A program made the position numbers and the translations under genes. A stretch of DNA of 64,000 bases from Massilia sp. UMI-21 (GTDB lineage: Bacteria; Pseudomonadota; Gammaproteobacteria; Burkholderiales; Burkholderiaceae_D). The stretch lies in contig CP063848.1 in the NCBI GenBank assembly GCA_015277795.1, forward strand, positions 1,364,001 through 1,428,000, written 5' to 3'. The notes under the pieces are model-generated. The model searched no databases. It was not told the origin of the DNA and was given only the letters and a program-made list of their open reading frames with translations. This document shows, piece by piece, positions 1-10,673 of the stretch (the stretch's first letter is position 1; each line of letters opens with the position of its first letter).

Positions 1-14
1 CCTGCGGGCCTTGC

Positions 15-1577
15 TTACCGCAATGCCAGGCGCTTGCCCGGACCCGACACCGCCGGTGCGGCGGCTTCCAGCTTGAACACCGACAGCGCCTGGGTCAGCT
101 GGGTGGTCTGCTCGCTCAGCGACTCCGCCGCCGCCGAGGCTTCCTCGACCAGCGCCGAGTTCTGCTGGGTCATCTCGTCGATGCTGCCGATCGCGCGCCC
201 GATGTCGTCGATGCCGGCGCTCTGGCGGGCGCCGGCGGCGCTGATCTCGGCCATGATGGTCTGCACCTTGCGCACCGATTCCACGATCTGGCCCATGGTC
301 ACGCCGGCTTCGTCGACCAGCGCGCTGCCGGCGCTCACCTTCGAGACCGAGTCGCCGATCAGTTCCTTGATCTCCTTGGCCGCCGCCGCCGAGCGCTGCG
401 CCAGGTTGCGCACTTCGCCCGCCACGACCGCGAAACCGCGGCCCTGTTCGCCGGCGCGCGCCGCTTCCACGGCGGCGTTCAGCGCCAGGATATTGGTCTG
501 GAAAGCGATGCCGTCGATGACCGAGATGATCTCGACGATCTTGTTGGCCGAGCTGTTGATGTCGCCCATGGTGCTCACCACGCCGCCGACCACCTGGCCG
601 CCGCGGGTGGCGATGCTGGTCGCGGTCTCCACCAGCGCGTTGGCCTGGCTGGCGGCGCTGGCGTTCTCGCGCACGGCGCCGGTCAGCTCTTCCATCGAGC
701 GGGTGGTGCGGTCCAGGCTCGACGCCTGCGATTCGGTGCGGCGCGCCAGGTCGGCATTGCCGCTCGCGATTTCCGAGCTGGCCATGGCGATGGTGTCGGC
801 CGAGGCCTTGATCTCGGCGACCAGGGTCGCCAGGCGGCCGCGCATTTCCTTCAGCGCCACCAGCAGGCTGCCGCGGTCGCCGGCCTCGATGCGGATCTCG
901 GTCGAGAGGTCGCCGCCGGCCACCGCCTGGGCGATCTCGCGCGCGTAGGCCGGTTCGCCGCCCAGCTGCTGCCAGATGGTGCGCACCACGAACCACGACA
1001 CCACCGCCAGGCTGGCGATGACCACCAGTGCGGTGATGATCATCGACATCACGACCTTGTTGACGCTGTTCTTGCTGGCCTCGATGCCGGCGGCGAACTG
1101 GCGCTGGGCCGCGTCGTTGATCTTGGCCAGGTCGGTGTTCAGCACCGCCAGCGCCGACTGCATCTTGCCGACCACGGCCTGCGGGTCGCCCTGTTCCATT
1201 TCCAGCATGATGCGCGCGGCCGACAGGGCCGGCGCGTAATAGGCGTCGAATTCCTTGCCCAGGCGGGCGCCGACCTCGGCCTGGCCCGGGATCTGCCTGA
1301 ATTTGTCCAGCCTGGCGCGCAGCCTGGTGGCCTGCTCGCCGATCTGGGTGATCTTTTCCTTGTCGCCTTCGGCAACGGAGTCGCGCAAGCCGTCGGCGAC
1401 GGCGGCGACGTCCAGGGTAAGCGCCTTGGAGGCATCGAGCACCGGGTAATCGACGCTCGCGGTGGTGGTGATCGAGGTCAGCGCGCCGTTCGCGATCATC
1501 GCGCTGGCGCCGGCGCCGAGGCCGAAAATAATGGCGGAAATAACGGGCAGTGCCCAGATCCTGCGCTTGATGCTCAT
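15..1577 (-). CDS. Methyl-accepting chemotaxis protein
   Basis: Inner-membrane chemoreceptor expected to signal to CheA/CheW. The 520-residue protein has a first membrane helix (about 8-29), a helical periplasmic sensor of four-helix-bundle type (to about 172), a second helix (about 174-198), a HAMP segment (about 200-255) and a long coiled-coil signalling domain. The conserved hairpin tip is visible at about 357-390 ([17 protein letters not shown]). The C-terminus ends KRLALR, so there is no CheR-tethering pentapeptide. The ligand cannot be predicted; the neighbouring substrate-binding-like and porin genes do not settle it. The start is the ATG giving MSIKRR, directly in front of the first membrane helix. 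Confidence 0.93.
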   Translation of the reverse strand: MSIKRRIWALPVISAIIFGLGAGASAMIANGALTSITTTASVDYPVLDASKALTLDVAAVADGLRDSVAEGDKEKITQIGEQATRLRARLDKFRQIPGQAEVGARLGKEFDAYYAPALSAARIMLEMEQGDPQAVVGKMQSALAVLNTDLAKINDAAQRQFAAGIEASKNSVNKVVMSMIITALVVIASLAVVSWFVVRTIWQQLGGEPAYAREIAQAVAGGDLSTEIRIEAGDRGSLLVALKEMRGRLATLVAEIKASADTIAMASSEIASGNADLARRTESQASSLDRTTRSMEELTGAVRENASAASQANALVETATSIATRGGQVVGGVVSTMGDINSSANKIVEIISVIDGIAFQTNILALNAAVEAARAGEQGRGFAVVAGEVRNLAQRSAAAAKEIKELIGDSVSKVSAGSALVDEAGVTMGQIVESVRKVQTIMAEISAAGARQSAGIDDIGRAIGSIDEMTQQNSALVEEASAAAESLSEQTTQLTQALSVFKLEAAAPAVSGPGKRLALR

Positions 1578-1601
1578 TGTAATGTCTCCAGAATGCAGAA
1601 A

Positions 1602-1628
1602 CCGCCGACGGCACGAGGCCGGCGGCGG
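1602..1628 (-). terminator. Possible terminator after the PstS-like gene
   Basis: On the minus strand CCGCCG pairs with CGGCGG, with an inner GGC/GCC pair and a short internal mismatch, followed by TTTC. It lies between the PstS-like gene and the chemoreceptor, so it could separate the two transcripts. The stem is imperfect and the T tract is short. Confidence 0.35.
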
Positions 1629-1678
1629 GTACTACCTGATCACGCAACTCGCACGCGCCAGGCGTGCCGGTCGTGTGC

Positions 1679-2095
1679 TTACGGTGCCGAGTAGACGACC
1701 TTGACGCTGCCGTCGACGGCGCTCTTGTCGATGTAGCCGATGGCCTTCGGGTTGGCGGCGACGGCGGCCTTGACGGCGGCGTTGTCGGCGACTTCCTTCG
1801 GCATCGTGGCCTTGCCGGTGAACACCAGCTTGGACCACAAGGCCTTGGCCTGGGAGGCGTCCTTGTCCGCGACCTTCTTGTAGAACTCGGCGCGGATCGC
1901 GCTCGAGTCCGACTGGTCGATCGGGGTCATGCTCGAGGACTTGCCGAGGAAGAACTGGGCGACCTGCTCCTTGGTCATGCTGGATTCGGCCGCTTTCGGG
2001 CTCACCACCACCACCACTTCGGCCATGGCCGACGGCGCGACAGCGCAAGCGCCGAGGGCGGCGAGGGCGAACAGCTTTGCAATCATCTTGTGCAT
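1679..2095 (-). CDS. Short exported PstS-like (phosphate-binding-like) protein
   Basis: Exported protein of 138 residues resembling part of the PstS/PBP-like-2 substrate-binding fold. A signal peptide ends at about residue 25 (SAMA/EV). The mature part carries features typical of this group: a run near MTKEQVAQFFLGK, then a lysine-rich middle and an ending of the type AIGYID. True PstS proteins are about 2.5 times longer, so this is a single-lobe relative, not a complete phosphate receptor. It begins 10 bases after the porin-like gene on the same strand, so the two are probably co-transcribed. No pstCAB genes are nearby, which argues against a classical phosphate importer. Confidence 0.75.
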   Translation of the reverse strand: MHKMIAKLFALAALGACAVAPSAMAEVVVVVSPKAAESSMTKEQVAQFFLGKSSSMTPIDQSDSSAIRAEFYKKVADKDASQAKALWSKLVFTGKATMPKEVADNAAVKAAVAANPKAIGYIDKSAVDGSVKVVYSAP

Positions 2096-2105
2096 GGTTC
2101 GCTCC

Positions 2106-3365
2106 TTAGAACACGAAGTCGAGGGCGACGGCGCCGACGGTCACGGTGTCGCGGAAACCCGGCTGGGCGTTCACGAACAGGCCGGTGCCGTTCTTCGGCT
2201 TGACGCGGTCGATCTGGGCCTTCAGGGCCACCGAGCTGGCGAAGTCCCAGCGCACGCCGATGCTGTCGGTGGACTGCTCGCCCTGGCCCACGCCGGCGTT
2301 CGGCAGGCGGCGCACGCCGACGCCCAGCTGCTGCAGGGTCGGGGTGCAGGCCGCCGGATAGCCGGTCGGGCAGGCTGCCGGAACGGTGTTGACGATGGCG
2401 CTGTCGATCTGCACCTTGCTGTGGCTGACGTAGGGCAGGAACTTGCCGATCCGATAGCCGCCCATCACGTACCACGAGGTGGTGTCGTTGATGTAGGTCT
2501 TGGTCTTGCGCTTGGCAAATTCGGTCTGGACCACGATGTTGTTCCAGTCCATGGTCAGGCCCAGCGAGCTGAACGAAGCGCGCTTGTCCTTCACTTCGAT
2601 CTCGTCGGCCAGGACCGGCAGCTGGGCGAAGCGGTAACCGGCGCCGGCGGCACGCAGGCCAGCGACCAGGGTATTGAGCGAGGCCGAGTCGTCGATGGTG
2701 ATCTCGCCGGTGGCGTGGCCGGCGCGGACCGTGAACGGACCGTGTTCGGCGCTGACGTTGAGCGCGGCCAGTTTCTTGCCCTTGGCGTGGATGTTGCCCG
2801 AGATTGGGGACTTCACGTTGCCGTAGGCCAGTTGCGAGGTCACGGTGGTGTCGCCGAAGCCGTGCTGCCAGGTGACATCGAGGCCGTCGACGCTGTTGAA
2901 CGGCACCTGCGAATACACTTCCGCCGGCGGACGCAGCATGGTGTTGGCGTAGCCGACGTTGCGGTAGTCGGAAATCATGAACACCGGCAGGCCGACGCGG
3001 CCGATACGCACGCTGACTTCATCCGAAATGCGGGCCTTGGCGAACGCCCAGCTCAGTTCGGCGCCGTAGCTGTCTTCGGCGTCGCGGCGCACCAGGCCCT
3101 GGGCAGTCAGCGACAGCCAGCTGTTGACCGGCATGTCGGCCTGCAGGCCGAGGTTCGAATCGATGCCGGTGCGGAAATCCCTGGACGAGCCGCTGGCCTG
3201 GTTCGGACGCGCGAACTCGGCCTTGTCGGTATCGGCGTAGGTCAGGGCACCAGTGCCGAAACCACTGATTTTTACGGAAGGGAAGCCGGTGCCGTCTTGC
3301 GCATTGGCCGTCGAGGCCGCCAGCGAAAGCGCGAGCAGGCTTGCGATTACAGTTTTTTTCATCAT
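2106..3365 (-). CDS. Outer-membrane porin-like beta-barrel protein
   Basis: Predicted outer-membrane barrel of 419 residues. The N-terminus is a clear signal peptide (MMKKTVIASLLALSLA, cleavage near ANA/QDG). The mature protein alternates polar and hydrophobic residues in short strands with Gly/Asn/Asp turns and ends in an aromatic residue (DFVF), as barrel proteins usually do. No catalytic motif or plug domain was seen. It heads a probable two-gene operon with the PstS-like protein downstream. A general porin or a substrate-specific channel are both possible; the sequence alone does not identify the solute. Confidence 0.75.
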   Translation of the reverse strand: MMKKTVIASLLALSLAASTANAQDGTGFPSVKISGFGTGALTYADTDKAEFARPNQASGSSRDFRTGIDSNLGLQADMPVNSWLSLTAQGLVRRDAEDSYGAELSWAFAKARISDEVSVRIGRVGLPVFMISDYRNVGYANTMLRPPAEVYSQVPFNSVDGLDVTWQHGFGDTTVTSQLAYGNVKSPISGNIHAKGKKLAALNVSAEHGPFTVRAGHATGEITIDDSASLNTLVAGLRAAGAGYRFAQLPVLADEIEVKDKRASFSSLGLTMDWNNIVVQTEFAKRKTKTYINDTTSWYVMGGYRIGKFLPYVSHSKVQIDSAIVNTVPAACPTGYPAACTPTLQQLGVGVRRLPNAGVGQGEQSTDSIGVRWDFASSVALKAQIDRVKPKNGTGLFVNAQPGFRDTVTVGAVALDFVF

Positions 3366-3563
3366 CGTTCTTATTGCAGAAGCTGCTCGAGGAGGGCGGC
3401 GCCGACAGGGCAGCAGCAGGCAGCGCCGTGGAATCTGAATTTCATTCTATCCACGAGGAAATATTTACAGCAATAGGAAAGATGATAATTGGTGAGAATT
3501 GGCTTGCGCCAACTTATCTACCGTTGTTCAATTGAAACAGAATATTGTCAGTTTGTTGCGTTT

Positions 3564-4121
3564 TTAGTTCCACCAGTGACAGGCCGTCCCGGCCGGCGGC
3601 AATTGTGCCTGCACGGCGCGATGGACGATGCCGGCCTTGACCGCCTCGTCGGCATCGAAGATGCGGGCACTGCCCGTGAGATTGTGGCGGATATCGGTGG
3701 CGTTACCGGCCGCGGTGGTGGCCTGGAGGAAGATCGTCGCATAGCGCTCGGCATCGAAATCGAGGCAGTCGCGCCACTCGGACACCCGCGAGTGGTCGGC
3801 CGCGACCAGGCTGCCAAAGCCCCAGTGCAGCGGATGGATCAGGAAGCGGGTGCCGGGGCAGGCGTAGCGCTTCTGGCCGGCCAGGAAGATGACCACGGCC
3901 ACCGACTCCACGCTGCCGATGTTGTGCGTGGTGAGCGGCACCGGCAGCGACTTCAGGAAGAAATACAGGGCGAAGCCGGCCGTCATGTTGCCGCCCTCGC
4001 TCGACAGGTGCAATTCGATCTCGGTCGCGCCATTCTGCAGCGCCTGCAGGCAGTTATTCCGGATCGCACTGGCGGAATTATGGTTGATCGGTCCGATGAA
4101 ATGAACGATGTGCATTGCCAT
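3564..4121 (-). CDS. Orphan ClpP-like serine protease fold protein
   Basis: A 185-residue protein with the ClpP/crotonase fold. Aligned by eye with E. coli ClpP, the loop SSEGGNMTAG matches the ClpP SPGG segment, Ser73 in GSVESVAVV occupies the nucleophile position and His96 in FLIHPLHWG the histidine position. The segment DADEAVKAGIVH matches the ClpP end of the fold. The position expected for the catalytic Asp falls on Leu148 (HNLTGS), so the triad looks incomplete. No propeptide, no clpX or clpA neighbour, and no signal peptide. It could be a specialised cytoplasmic protease or a non-catalytic ClpP relative. It faces away from the purine genes and shares no obvious function with them. Confidence 0.75.
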   Translation of the reverse strand: MAMHIVHFIGPINHNSASAIRNNCLQALQNGATEIELHLSSEGGNMTAGFALYFFLKSLPVPLTTHNIGSVESVAVVIFLAGQKRYACPGTRFLIHPLHWGFGSLVAADHSRVSEWRDCLDFDAERYATIFLQATTAAGNATDIRHNLTGSARIFDADEAVKAGIVHRAVQAQLPPAGTACHWWN

Positions 4122-4188
4122 GGGCTCTCCCTCGCGGTGAGCCCGAGCATAGCAAGATTCACGCCCCGGCCGCGTCCGGAAGGCGGTT

Positions 4189-4557
4189 CTAGCTGCCCCG
4201 GTAGGTCGAGTAGGACCAGGGCGTCATCACCAGCGGCACGTGGTAGTTCTGGTCGGCGTCGGCGATGCCGAAGGCGATCGTGATGCGGTCGAGGAAGCGC
4301 AGCCGGGGCGGGGGCAAGTCCACGCCCTGGGCGGCGAAGTAGTCGCCGGCATGGAACACCAGTTCATAGCGGCCGGGCCGCAGTTGGGCGCCTTCCAGCA
4401 GCGGCGCGGCGCAGCGGCCGTCGGCATTGGTGAGCTCGGTCTTGATCAGGGCGCGGCCGCCGCCTTCGGGTGCATCGATGCCGTACAGCTCGACCCTGAC
4501 GCCGGCGCCGGGGCGGCCGTGGGCGGTATCGAGCACGTGGGTGGAGAGTTTGCCCAT
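4189..4557 (-). CDS. uraH: 5-hydroxyisourate hydrolase (transthyretin-like)
   Basis: Hydrolyses 5-hydroxyisourate, the product of uricase, to OHCU in the urate-to-allantoin route. The 122-residue protein has the family hallmarks: [14 protein letters not shown] at the N-terminus with the active-site His, a central Arg-containing strand, and the C-terminal YRGS tetrapeptide that defines this enzyme against true transthyretins ([18 protein letters not shown] region). No signal peptide, so cytoplasmic. The start giving [10 protein letters not shown] fits the usual family length. It is divergent from puuE, across a 93-base gap holding an inverted repeat. Neither uricase nor OHCU decarboxylase is in the window. 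Confidence 0.95.
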   Translation of the reverse strand: MGKLSTHVLDTAHGRPGAGVRVELYGIDAPEGGGRALIKTELTNADGRCAAPLLEGAQLRPGRYELVFHAGDYFAAQGVDLPPPRLRFLDRITIAFGIADADQNYHVPLVMTPWSYSTYRGS

Positions 4558-4587
4558 ATCGGAAGCAAGAGTGGAAGTATGCGGGCA

Positions 4588-4621
4588 ATCATATACCCTT
4601 GTGCTTCCAGCAATATATGAT
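4588..4621. promoter_or_regulatory. Inverted repeat between uraH and puuE, candidate operator
   Basis: ATCATATA (4588-4595) and TATATGAT (4614-4621) form a perfect 8-base inverted repeat around an 18-base centre, in the gap between divergent uraH and puuE. A second pair, GGAAGCA (4561-4567) and TGCTTCC (4602-4608), overlaps it. The half AGCAATATAT also occurs in the xdhA promoter. The regulator is unknown. Confidence 0.45.
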
Positions 4622-4650
4622 CGCCGATATACCTGTCTTTTCGCCAGCCC

Positions 4651-5604
4651 ATGGACACCTACACGCATTATCCGCGCGACCTGGTCGGCTACGGCCGCAC
4701 ACCTCCCCACCCGCAGTGGCCCGGACGGGCCCGCGTGGCCCTGCAGTTCGTGCTGAACTACGAGGAGGGCGGCGAGAATTGCGTGCTGCATGGCGATCCG
4801 GCCTCGGAGACCTTTCTCTCCGAGATCATCGGTGCCCAGGCCTACCCGATGCGCCACATGAGCATGGAGTCGCTCTACGAATACGGTTCGCGCGCCGGCC
4901 TGTGGCGGGTGCTGCGCCTGTTCGAGGAGCGTCGCCTGCCGCTGACGGTGTTCGCGGTGGCGATGGCCCTGAAACGCCATCCGGAGGCGGCCAGCGCCTT
5001 CCGCGAACTGGGCCACGAGATCGCCTGCCACGGCCTGCGCTGGATCTCGTACCAGAACGTCGACGAGGCGACCGAGCGCGCGCACATGGCGGAGGCGGTC
5101 CGGATCATCCGCGACCTGGCCGGCGCAGCGCCGCTGGGCTGGTACACCGGACGCGACTCGCCCAACACGCGCCGCCTGGTGGTCGAGCACGGCGGCTTTG
5201 CCTACGACGCCGACCACTACGGCGACGACCTGCCGTTCTGGCAGCAGGTGGCGACGCGCGACGCCGAGGGCGGCGAACGGCTGCAGCCGCACCTGGTGGT
5301 ACCCTACACTCTCGACACCAACGACATGCGCTTCGCCGCCATGCAGGGTTTCAATTCGGGCACCCAGTTCTTCGACTACCTGAAGGATGCCTTCGACGTC
5401 CTGTACGCGGAAGGCGACCCGGCCGGCCTGGACCAGCCGAAGATGCTGTCGATCGGCCTGCATTGCCGCCTCGTCGGGCGGCCGGCGCGGGCCGCGGCGC
5501 TGGCCCGCTTCCTCGATTACGTGCTCGGGCACGACGGGGTCTGGATCACGCGCCGCATCGACATCGCGAATCACTGGAAAACCCTGCATCCTTTCCTAAA
5601 ATGA
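4651..5604 (+). CDS. puuE: Allantoinase, polysaccharide-deacetylase type (PuuE)
   Basis: Opens the hydantoin ring of allantoin to give allantoate. The 317-residue protein belongs to the PuuE branch of the NodB/polysaccharide deacetylase fold, not the amidohydrolase (AllB) family. Recognisable blocks are [12 protein letters not shown] near residue 32, [33 protein letters not shown] near 122-136, [15 protein letters not shown] and DDLPFWQ. The length matches stand-alone PuuE; there is no fused OHCU decarboxylase domain. It starts the purine-degradation block on the plus strand and is followed, after a separate promoter region, by xdhABC-guaD. Confidence 0.93.
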   Translation: MDTYTHYPRDLVGYGRTPPHPQWPGRARVALQFVLNYEEGGENCVLHGDPASETFLSEIIGAQAYPMRHMSMESLYEYGSRAGLWRVLRLFEERRLPLTVFAVAMALKRHPEAASAFRELGHEIACHGLRWISYQNVDEATERAHMAEAVRIIRDLAGAAPLGWYTGRDSPNTRRLVVEHGGFAYDADHYGDDLPFWQQVATRDAEGGERLQPHLVVPYTLDTNDMRFAAMQGFNSGTQFFDYLKDAFDVLYAEGDPAGLDQPKMLSIGLHCRLVGRPARAAALARFLDYVLGHDGVWITRRIDIANHWKTLHPFLK

Positions 5605-5633
5605 GAGGAAAAGCCCATTCATTAGATATGCTG

Positions 5634-5668
5634 ATATATTGATAAGCAATATATAGATTTGCTTATAA
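5634..5668 (+). promoter_or_regulatory. xdhA promoter overlapped by a palindromic operator
   Basis: A sigma-70-like pair TTGATA (5639-5644) and TTATAA (5663-5668), spaced 18, is covered by a perfect inverted repeat ATAAGCAA (5642-5649) - 9 bases - TTGCTTAT (5659-5666). A smaller repeat ATATATT (5634-5640) / AATATAT (5648-5654) is nested. A dimeric repressor bound here would block polymerase, so control by repression is inferred. Confidence 0.55.
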
Positions 5669-5746
5669 GTGAAATGCTTGCGGGTGGTAGCCTTCCGCCC
5701 TTGCCCCAGCGTGTTGCCCCAGGGTGAACCAACAGACGAGAGTGCG

Positions 5747-7239
<1,493 letters not shown>

Positions 7240-7243
<4 letters not shown>

Positions 7244-9600
7244 ACGACGCAGGCACCCCCATCCTCGACACGGCGCAGCAGGCCGGCTGGACCGAAGTCG
7301 GCCGCGCACGGCCGCACGAATCCGCCGTGCTGCACGTACTCGGCCAGGCCACCTATACCGACGACATTCCCGAAACGGCCGGCACGCTGCACGCGGCGCT
7401 CGGCCTGTCCGGCCGCGCCCATGCGCGCATCCTCGGCATCGACCTCGAACAGGTCGCGGCCAGCCGCGGCGTGGTGGCGGTGCTCACCGCGCGCGACATC
7501 CCCGGCCTGAACGACTGCGGCCCGATCATCCACGACGACCCGATCCTGGCCGATGGCCTGGTCCAGTACGTGGGGCAGCCGATCTTCATCGTGGTCGCCG
7601 ACAGCCACGACAACGCGCGCCGCGCCGCCCGACTGGCCAGGGTCGACTACGACGACCTGCCGGCCATCCTGAGCCCGCAGGAGGCGCGCGCCGCGCAATC
7701 CTACGTGCTGCCGCCGATGCGCTTGGCGCGCGGCGACGCCGAAGCCGCGTTTGCCCGGTCGCCCCATCGCGTCAAGGGCGAGCTGTACGTCGGCGGCCAG
7801 GAGCAGTTCTACCTCGAAGGCCAGGTCGCCTACGCGATTCCCGGCGAAGACCGCGGCATGCACGTGTACTGCTCGACCCAGCACCCGAGCGAGATGCAGC
7901 ACGTGGTGGCGCATGCGCTGGGCCTGCATTCGCACCATGTAAGCGTCGAGTGCCGCCGCATGGGCGGCGGCTTCGGCGGCAAGGAATCGCAGTCGGCCCT
8001 GTGGGCCGCGGCCGCCGCCATTGCGGCGCTGCGCACCCGCCGCCCGGTCAAGCTGCGCGCCGACCGCGACGACGACATGCTGGTCACCGGCAAGCGCCAC
8101 TGCTTCCATTATGAATACGAGGTCGGCTACGACCCTGAAGGGCGCATCGTCGCCGCCAGGGTCGACATGGTCACACGCGCCGGCTACTCGGCCGATTTGT
8201 CCGGCCCGGTGGCGACGCGCGCGGTCTGCCACTTCGACAATACCTATTATTTGTCCGACGTCGAGATCCGCGCCGCCTGCGGCAAGACCAATACGCAGTC
8301 GAACACCGCCTTCCGCGGCTTCGGCGGGCCGCAGGGGGCGATCGCGATCGAATACGTGATCGACGAGATCGCGCGCAAGCTGGGGCGCGACCCGCTCGAC
8401 ATCCGGCGCCTGAATTTCTACGGCCGCAGTGGCGCCGACGAGCGCAATGTCACCCCCTACGGCCAGGTCGTGGTCGACAATGTCATCCACGAGCTGGTGG
8501 CCGAGCTGGAAGAAAGCAGCGACTACCGCGCGCGGCGCGCGGCGATCGACGCCTTCAACCGCGGCAGCCCGGTGCTCAAGAAGGGCCTGGCGCTGACCCC
8601 CGTGAAATTCGGCATCGCCTTCAACGTCACCCACCTGAACCAGGCCGGCGCGCTGGTGCACGTCTACGTCGACGGCTCGATCCTGGTCAACCACGGCGGC
8701 ACCGAGATGGGGCAGGGCATCAACACCAAGGTGATGCAGGTGGTCGCCCACGAACTGGGCGTGGACCTGGCGCGCGTGCGCGCCACCGCCACCAATACCA
8801 GCAAGGTGGCGAACACCTCGGCCACCGCCGCCTCGACCGGCGCCGACCTGAACGGCAAGGCGGCGCAGGACGCCGCCCGCAAGATCCGCGAGCGCCTGGC
8901 CGCGTTTGTCGCGGCCGAGTTCGGCGCCGACGCGTCCGAGGTCCGGTTTGCCGACGACACCGTGTTCGTGGCCGGCCAGCTGCTGCGCTTCGGCGAAGTG
9001 GTGGCCAAGGCCTACCTGGCGCGGGTGCAGCTGTGGTCGGACGGCTTCTACGCCACGCCCGGCCTGCACTGGGATCCGAAGACCATGAACGGCAATCCGT
9101 TCTCGTATTACGCCTACGGCGCCGCGGTGTCGGAAGTGGTGGTCGATACGCTCACCGGCGAATGGAAGCTGCTGCGCGCCGACGCGCTCTACGACGCCGG
9201 CAACTCGCTCAACCCGGCCATCGACATCGGCCAGGTCGAGGGCGCCTTCATCCAGGGCATGGGCTGGCTCACCACCGAGGAGTTGTGGTGGAACGAGAGC
9301 GGCGCCCTGAAGACGCATGCGCCCTCGACCTACAAGATCCCCGGCGTCTCGGATTGTCCGGAAGACTTCCGCGTGCGCCTGTTCAAGAACCGCAACGCCG
9401 CCGACAGCATCCACCGCTCCAAGGCCGTGGGCGAGCCGCCGCTGCTGCTGCCGTTCTCGGTGTTCTTCGCCATCCGCGATGCGATATCCAGCGTCGGCGG
9501 CCACCGGGTCAACCCGCCGCTGAATGCGCCGGCCACCTGCGAAGAAATCCTGCGGGCGGTGGCGGCCGTCGAAGCTGCCGCCCCGGCTGTGGGTAGCTGA
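7240..9600 (+). CDS. xdhB: Xanthine dehydrogenase, molybdopterin-binding subunit
   Basis: Large subunit carrying the molybdenum cofactor and the hydroxylation site. The 786-residue protein has the XdhB-type length and motifs: [13 protein letters not shown] at the N-terminus, [55 protein letters not shown] and the C-terminal [13 protein letters not shown], whose Glu is the general base in the family. The start overlaps the xdhA stop and its stop overlaps the xdhC start, so xdhA-xdhB-xdhC form one coupled operon. The protein is cytoplasmic; no signal sequence was seen. Confidence 0.96.
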
Positions 9601-10673
9601 TGAACGACTGGTTGCCAAGCGCGCTGCAGGCGCCGGCAGTGCTGGTGACGGTCGCCCGCGTCGAGGGCTCCGTGCCGCGCGAGCCGGGCGCGCGCATGCT
9701 GGTCGAGGCGGCCGGCTTTCGCGGCACCATCGGCGGCGGCCACCTGGAGCAGCGCGCGCTGGACATCGCGCGCGCCATGCTGGCGCAGGGCGGCGCGGCG
9801 CATATCGAGCGCTTTCCGCTGGGCCCCAGGCTGGGCCAGTGCTGCGGCGGCGTGGCCTGGCTGGCGTTTGAATTTGCCGATGCAGGGCAGCTTGCGTTGC
9901 TCGACCGGCGCCGCAACGAAGATACATGGCGCGTGGTTTTCGTAGGGTGGGCGGCTTCGCCGCCCGCGCGTTCAACGAAAGATGATGACTCGGCTGAGCT
10001 TGAGCTGGCTGAACGCGCGGGCGGGAGACCCGCCCACCCTACAACGACGATCGTCGACCGCAGCGGGCAAGTACTGGCCGGCGCAGCTGTTCCCGCATTC
10101 GAGCGCAGCCCGGGCACCCACCTGTTCCAGGACGAGCTCGGCCGCCAGTGGCTGCTTGACGCCGTCCTCGCCCCGCGCGCCCACCTGCTGCTGTTCGGCG
10201 CCGGCCATGTCGGCGCGGCCATCGTCCGGGCGCTGGGCGAGTTGCCCTGCCGCATCACCTGGGTCGACGAGCGCGACGACCTGTTCCCGCCCGCGCTGCC
10301 GCCCAACGTGACGGTGGAAGCGACCGACACGCCCGAGGCCCTTGTTGAAAAGGCGCCACAGGGAAGCACTTTTCTCGTCATGACACACAGCCATGCACTT
10401 GACCTGCGGCTGTCGCACGCGATACTGTCCCGCCCCGGCGCCCAGGATTGGTTCGGCCTGATCGGCTCCGATACCAAGCGCCGCCAGTTCGAGCACCGCC
10501 TGCGCGAACGCGGCGTCGACGATGCGCGCCTGGCCGCCATGGTCTGCCCGGTCGGCATCCCCGGCATCGAGGGCAAGGCCCCGGCCGTGATCGCGGCCTC
10601 TGTGGCGGCCCAGCTGCTCACCGTCTGGGAAGCAGCAGCCCGCCAACCCGAAGTTTCACCGGAATTGAACTAA
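9600..10673 (+). CDS. xdhC: Xanthine dehydrogenase accessory protein with an in-frame repeat insertion
   Basis: Chaperone that binds molybdenum cofactor, promotes its sulfuration and hands it to XdhB. The N-terminal XdhC/CoxI domain shows VEGSVPREPGARML and the Cys pair in GQCCGG (81-82). The C-terminal Rossmann domain shows LLLFGAGHVGAAIVRAL, and GLIGSDTKRRQFEHRL follows. At 357 residues it is longer than usual members (roughly 250-340). Residues 115-148 ([10 protein letters not shown] to GRPAHPTTT) are encoded by a dispersed double-hairpin repeat that stays in frame and sits in the linker between the domains. The start overlaps the xdhB stop. Function is probably kept, since the insert avoids both domains, but this is inferred. 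Confidence 0.93.
   Translation: MNDWLPSALQAPAVLVTVARVEGSVPREPGARMLVEAAGFRGTIGGGHLEQRALDIARAMLAQGGAAHIERFPLGPRLGQCCGGVAWLAFEFADAGQLALLDRRRNEDTWRVVFVGWAASPPARSTKDDDSAELELAERAGGRPAHPTTTIVDRSGQVLAGAAVPAFERSPGTHLFQDELGRQWLLDAVLAPRAHLLLFGAGHVGAAIVRALGELPCRITWVDERDDLFPPALPPNVTVEATDTPEALVEKAPQGSTFLVMTHSHALDLRLSHAILSRPGAQDWFGLIGSDTKRRQFEHRLRERGVDDARLAAMVCPVGIPGIEGKAPAVIAASVAAQLLTVWEAAARQPEVSPELN
9942..10042. repeat. BIME-like double-hairpin repeat, copy 1 (inside xdhC)
   Basis: 101-base element with inverted ends: GTAGGGTGGGCGG at the left and CCGCCCACCCTAC-type sequence at the right. Each end also folds on itself (GGGCGGC/GCCGCCC left; GGGCGGG/CCCGCCC right), followed by the shared block CGCGCGTTCA or its complement, around a variable centre. 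It encodes XdhC residues 115-148. Confidence 0.85.
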
